DNA of 64,000 bases from Bigelowiella natans CCMP2755. Taxonomy: Eukaryota > Cercozoa > Chlorarachniophyceae. A program made the position numbers and the translations under genes. The notes beneath the pieces were generated by a model. That model had not been told where the DNA came from. It ran no database searches and was given only the letters and a program-made list of their open reading frames with translations. The stretch's first letter is position 1, and the number at the start of each line of letters is the position of its first letter. This document shows, piece after piece, positions 60,571 through 64,000 of the stretch. The DNA lies in contig ADNK01002829.1 in assembly GCA_000320545.1 (NCBI GenBank), positions 38,501 to 102,500 of the forward strand, written 5' to 3'.

Positions 60571-62073
60571 ATACTAATACCACTACACTACACTACTACC
60601 CTGTGATACTACTACTACTACAACAACAACAACAACAACAACTAAAACTACTGCTACTCTTCTTAGCCACCATCTGGGTGAAAGTGATTGATATTCAAGA
60701 GGACGTTGATCATTCGAATAAGAAAAGGAAGAAGACCCACCATGTAGGGATAATAACCCGTCGTATTCTGTATTAGGCATTGCACAGCAGTAGTAGCAAT
60801 ACCAGTAGTAGTAGTTGTAGTAGTGGAGGAACATGTCGTGTGCGGTATATGTCTATCTATGTGTTACTATGGCAGTGATAATAAAGATGTGGTAGCTCAC
60901 TGCAACCCAAGTAGTAGTAGTAGTAGTAGTAGTAAAAGAAGTAGGAGGAGGAGGAGGACTATCATATGTTGGTAGTGTAAGTAGACAGTGACGAGAGGAG
61001 AAGAAGAAGAAGCTAGGATCAATAGTAGTATCTTTATTCACAACCTACACAGCAGATTTCGTCAACGAAAATGACTCTTATGCAATATCATCATCATCAT
61101 CATCGTCGTCTTCATATATATATATATATATATATATACTATACTATACATATACTAGGGCAAAAGGATATCTCTATCGTTCAAATATGTGGACCAAAAA
61201 ACGGTCGTCGATTATTACCCACATTCGTTGTACACAGACGTGAAGAAGAAGAAGAAGAAGATGATGATAATGATGATGATCTTTTCCCTGAGTTCCAGCT
61301 GCTGCTGCTATGGATGATGCTAGGACCTGTGCTATGATTGTCCTCAAATTGTGGTTTGCCATTCAATCGCTTCTTGTCTTTCGTTTTGTTTTTATTGACT
61401 TCCAGGGAGAAGATCTAGACCCAGATGGCTCCCAGTATGACAAACAGCAAAAGAGCAGAGGAGAAAGAAGAAAAGAACCAGCAACGTACCAGGTGTGTGT
61501 GTGTGTGTGTGTGTGTGTGGGTTTGTGTTTATGTGTGTGTGTGTGTGTGTGTGGGTTTGGCTCACACTGAAATGAATACATCCATAATATATCCTTAACA
61601 TCTACCGACTTAAAAAAGCATTCAGGAATACACACACAGACTTGAGAATAGTTGCGTATTTTGTTACCGGTGCATCATTGAAGCAATGATATTAACATCG
61701 TTATCATCATCATAATCATCATCACCATCATCGTTATCATGTTCTTCAATTCCACTGTTTTAACCTTCTTCAAGCGGCCGCGAGAGGTCCACGGTATGCA
61801 TATGAACGAGGACGATGACCCTAGAAACGTACCTCCCTCCCTCCCTCCCCTCTCATCTTATCCATCATCTATTCCTCTGTTTATCAGCTGTTTTCTCACA
61901 GTCACTTGCTACCACAAATCATCATCACTTCTGCTCAAACTACAATAAAGATACACAATATTATTATTATTATCTTATTACCGTTATTATACCTTACCGC
62001 AGTTTGCCTCCTTTTTTAGGTTTCCACCTCCCCTGAGCTCCAGCCAGATCCCGTACTACGTCGTAGTGCAGTA

Positions 62074-62107
<34 letters not shown>

Positions 62108-62476
62108 TTGAAAATGAAGAACGCCATATAGTAGAATAATAGCTTCAAAATGAACGCCATATATGCATCAACATCGATCCTAATTGTTGGCTCTTTACCT
62201 TTTTGTTAGAATGCAAACAGTATGATCATCTAATGTATCATCATAACACACTAAAGTGCTATAACGCCAAGAGGCACAGAAAGTGCAAACAATGGCTCTC
62301 TACGTGGGAATACTACTCCTAATCTTCCTTCTTCTTCTACTCTCGATTGCATTGTGCGACGATTGTTATATCTAGAAGGAGCTCGGCCCCGAAGATGAAG
62401 CATCGATTGAAAGACATGCAACTAGAACTTTAGAGAAGGTATTGTGCTACTGTTACTACTGATAATACTACCACTC

Positions 62477-62507
<31 letters not shown>

Positions 62508-62990
62508 ACGCATCATCGATCTAACGTAATAAATATAATAAATTCAAATGAAAATAATACACACAGCAATCCAGCTGCTACATTTTACAACAACATACAC
62601 TTATAAACACCATCATAATGATTATATGATTTTTTCGTGTCTATTGTTGTATATCATTAATTTAATTGTTTTGCCATGGCCATCAGGAGGCTGAGTTGCA
62701 GCGCAAGTACGCTGCTACTGCTACTGCAGCTATGCGGTACATGAGAAATGAGAACAGTAACGATGTTGTTGTTGGCAATGGAAATAACACGACCGAGAAA
62801 GGACAAGGAGAGAGAGAAAATAGCGAAAGAGCTGACCACGACGAGAGTGATAGCGGTAAGCTGTGCAATTCGTTTTATTACAAGATACTTGATCGATGCG
62901 TGTTGTCTTTTTCCGATTCTAACGACAACTGATCTCATCATATTCTTGTTCTATCTACGCTCAAAATCAGCTGCGTCATGTTGCTCGGCG

Positions 62991-63022
<32 letters not shown>

Positions 63023-63152
63023 GTCGTCGACGGCGTCCTCCTCCTTAAAAAGGAATAAAAGTTCTAAAAAAAGAAAGAGACATAAGAAGAAGAAACATAA
63101 GAGCCGGCATCGGAAGAATAAGCACAAGAAAAAGAAGAAGAAAAGACACTGA
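55323..63152 (+). CDS. S1-domain, Lys/Arg-rich protein resembling ZCCHC17/pNO40 (23-exon model)
   Basis: Exons: 55323-55509, 55697-56247, 56425-56488, 56771-56821, 56895-56932, 57191-57232, 57475-57545, 57694-57932, 58301-58341, 58526-58591, 58851-59106, 59239-59390, 59642-59678, 59886-59944, 60235-60283, 60667-60743, 61159-61203, 61406-61492, 61775-61828, 62020-62052, 62376-62438, 62687-62855, 62971-63152, giving 870 residues with all phases agreeing. Residues about 15-30 are hydrophobic (signal-like). Up to about 585 the protein is charged, RS-, His- and Asp-rich. The S1 RNA-binding domain (about 587-680) reads IQRGKVVGITTFGAFVRLEL, SGLVHISQLAHQRV, IWVKVIDIQED, RISLSFKYVDQKTGEDLDP. The tail is a Ser run and then almost pure Lys/Arg/His, like ZCCHC17. 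PRP22-type helicases share this S1, but no helicase follows. It may be nuclear or RNA-linked; the first exons are tentative. Confidence 0.76.
57933..58300. repeat. Intron with (TA)n and a possible extra exon
   Basis: (TA)n at 57933-57970. The stretch 58036-58170 is open in one frame (HPTIDDADCGFDD...) with codon texture like the neighbouring exons, but its phase does not fit the flanking junctions, so it was left out of the model. Confidence 0.5.
61494..61556. repeat. (TG)n tract directly after a splice donor
   Basis: The donor at 61493 opens straight into a TG run with two GGTTTG interruptions. The same layout (repeat starting at the donor GT) is seen at 11823, 46589 and 57933. Confidence 0.8.
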
Positions 63153-64000
63153 AAGAGTGATAAGCGAGTTATATTTATAAAGTAGTGAAAATATTAAATT
63201 TGCATGTCTTCAGCTGACCATTTAAAAGGATAACTGCCGCTATTTCTCTTCGCTGATTGTTAGCTTGTCAAGCTTAGTCAAAGCTGCTTGATTTTGTACT
63301 GAATGTGTTAATCGGATTACTCAAAGCTGATGAGTTTGGATTTGTTCGAGCAGTCGAGCTTTTGCATGTAAATCAACCTGATGAGCAGCGCAGCCTAGCT
63401 TACAATGTCTAGATATACATATGTGTGGTTGCATTGTGTGACTGTACTAGATAGTTGACTCAAGCAGAGCTTGCATGGCTGTACACCATCCGCCAGGCCA
63501 TGCATCTATCTAGCATCTGTACGTAATAAACAATTTGAGGACCGAGATTTTGCATGCATGTACTCTAGCTCCAGGCCATATATGTACGTCTTAGACGTGC
63601 CGTCGTAATCCTAGAATTTAAGCGATCACGACCGGCACAACGTATACGCGAATACTAGAATAGTGCAAAAGGCCACATATCGATCGATACATAACAGCCC
63701 GCATGCTAGCATGTATGTATACATGCATGCATATAGCATAGTTGTGGAGTCTAGCAGTCATCGCATGTCATAGTAGTCTTAGTAGTAGCATAGTATTTTG
63801 TGCAGGCAGGTAACTGCAGCTAAGATCACATGATGATGCGCGTTGCAGCGTGTGTCCCGTAACACCCTTCTAGCCTTAGCAAGAACATTAGTATCAAAGG
63901 AAATCGCGCCAACGTGACTACTTCATCATGCAAGCAGTGTTCAACACATGCAGCAATAGAATCGATTGTCGCACCAGCAGGCCGTGATCGACATATTAAT
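63153..64000. other. 3' flank of the S1 gene, CTAG/GCATGC-rich
   Basis: No gene was recognised to the window end. From about 63390 on the sequence is dense in GCATGCTAGCATG, ATCGATCG, TATACATGCATGCATA and similar palindromic words, the same texture as the convergent spacers, so the next gene may well lie on the minus strand. Confidence 0.55.

Overview
This is a nuclear genome window from an intron-rich eukaryote with moderate to low GC. Almost every gene is split by GT-AG introns of about 50-700 bp, and many introns are filled with microsatellites (TA, TG/CA, CT/GA, and CTA, CAT and CCT trinucleotides). There are housekeeping genes of the ER, nucleus and chaperone systems. One gene (33.1-34.6 kb) encodes a DUF4079-like plastid membrane protein that starts with a signal-peptide-like leader, and another encodes a Rubisco-LSMT-like SET protein. 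Together these suggest an alga with a complex secondary plastid; an ochrophyte would fit, but the species is not determined. I built the exon models by hand: each junction was chosen so that donor, acceptor and reading phase agree. The exceptions are stated in the entries.

Layout, left to right: DNA ligase I (-, running off the left edge) and glucosidase I (+); an EF-hand protein (-) and a Rubisco-LSMT-like SET protein (+); a STEEP1-like protein (-) and a Crinkler/RHS-like fragment (+), followed by a cluster of inverted repeats; EMC4 (-) and cytosolic-type HSP70 (+); a hormone-sensitive-lipase-like enzyme (-) and the DUF4079-like protein (+); a beta-lactamase-like serine hydrolase (-) and a very large SAP/AP2/coiled-coil protein (+); a LINE retrotransposon with two long ORFs, preceded by an inverted LINE 3' fragment; Derlin (-) and an S1-domain, Lys/Arg-rich protein (+).

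The protein-coding genes alternate strictly (- + - + ...), which gives seven divergent pairs. The spaces between convergent 3' ends share an unusual noncoding texture rich in CTAG, GCTAGC and GCATGC. These spaces also hold the repeat cluster, a tandem duplication and the LINE. The divergent 5'-5' spaces lack this texture. EMC4, Derlin and glucosidase I are parts of ER protein biogenesis and quality control, but there is no sign that they form a functional cluster. No rRNA, tRNA or CRISPR array was recognised.
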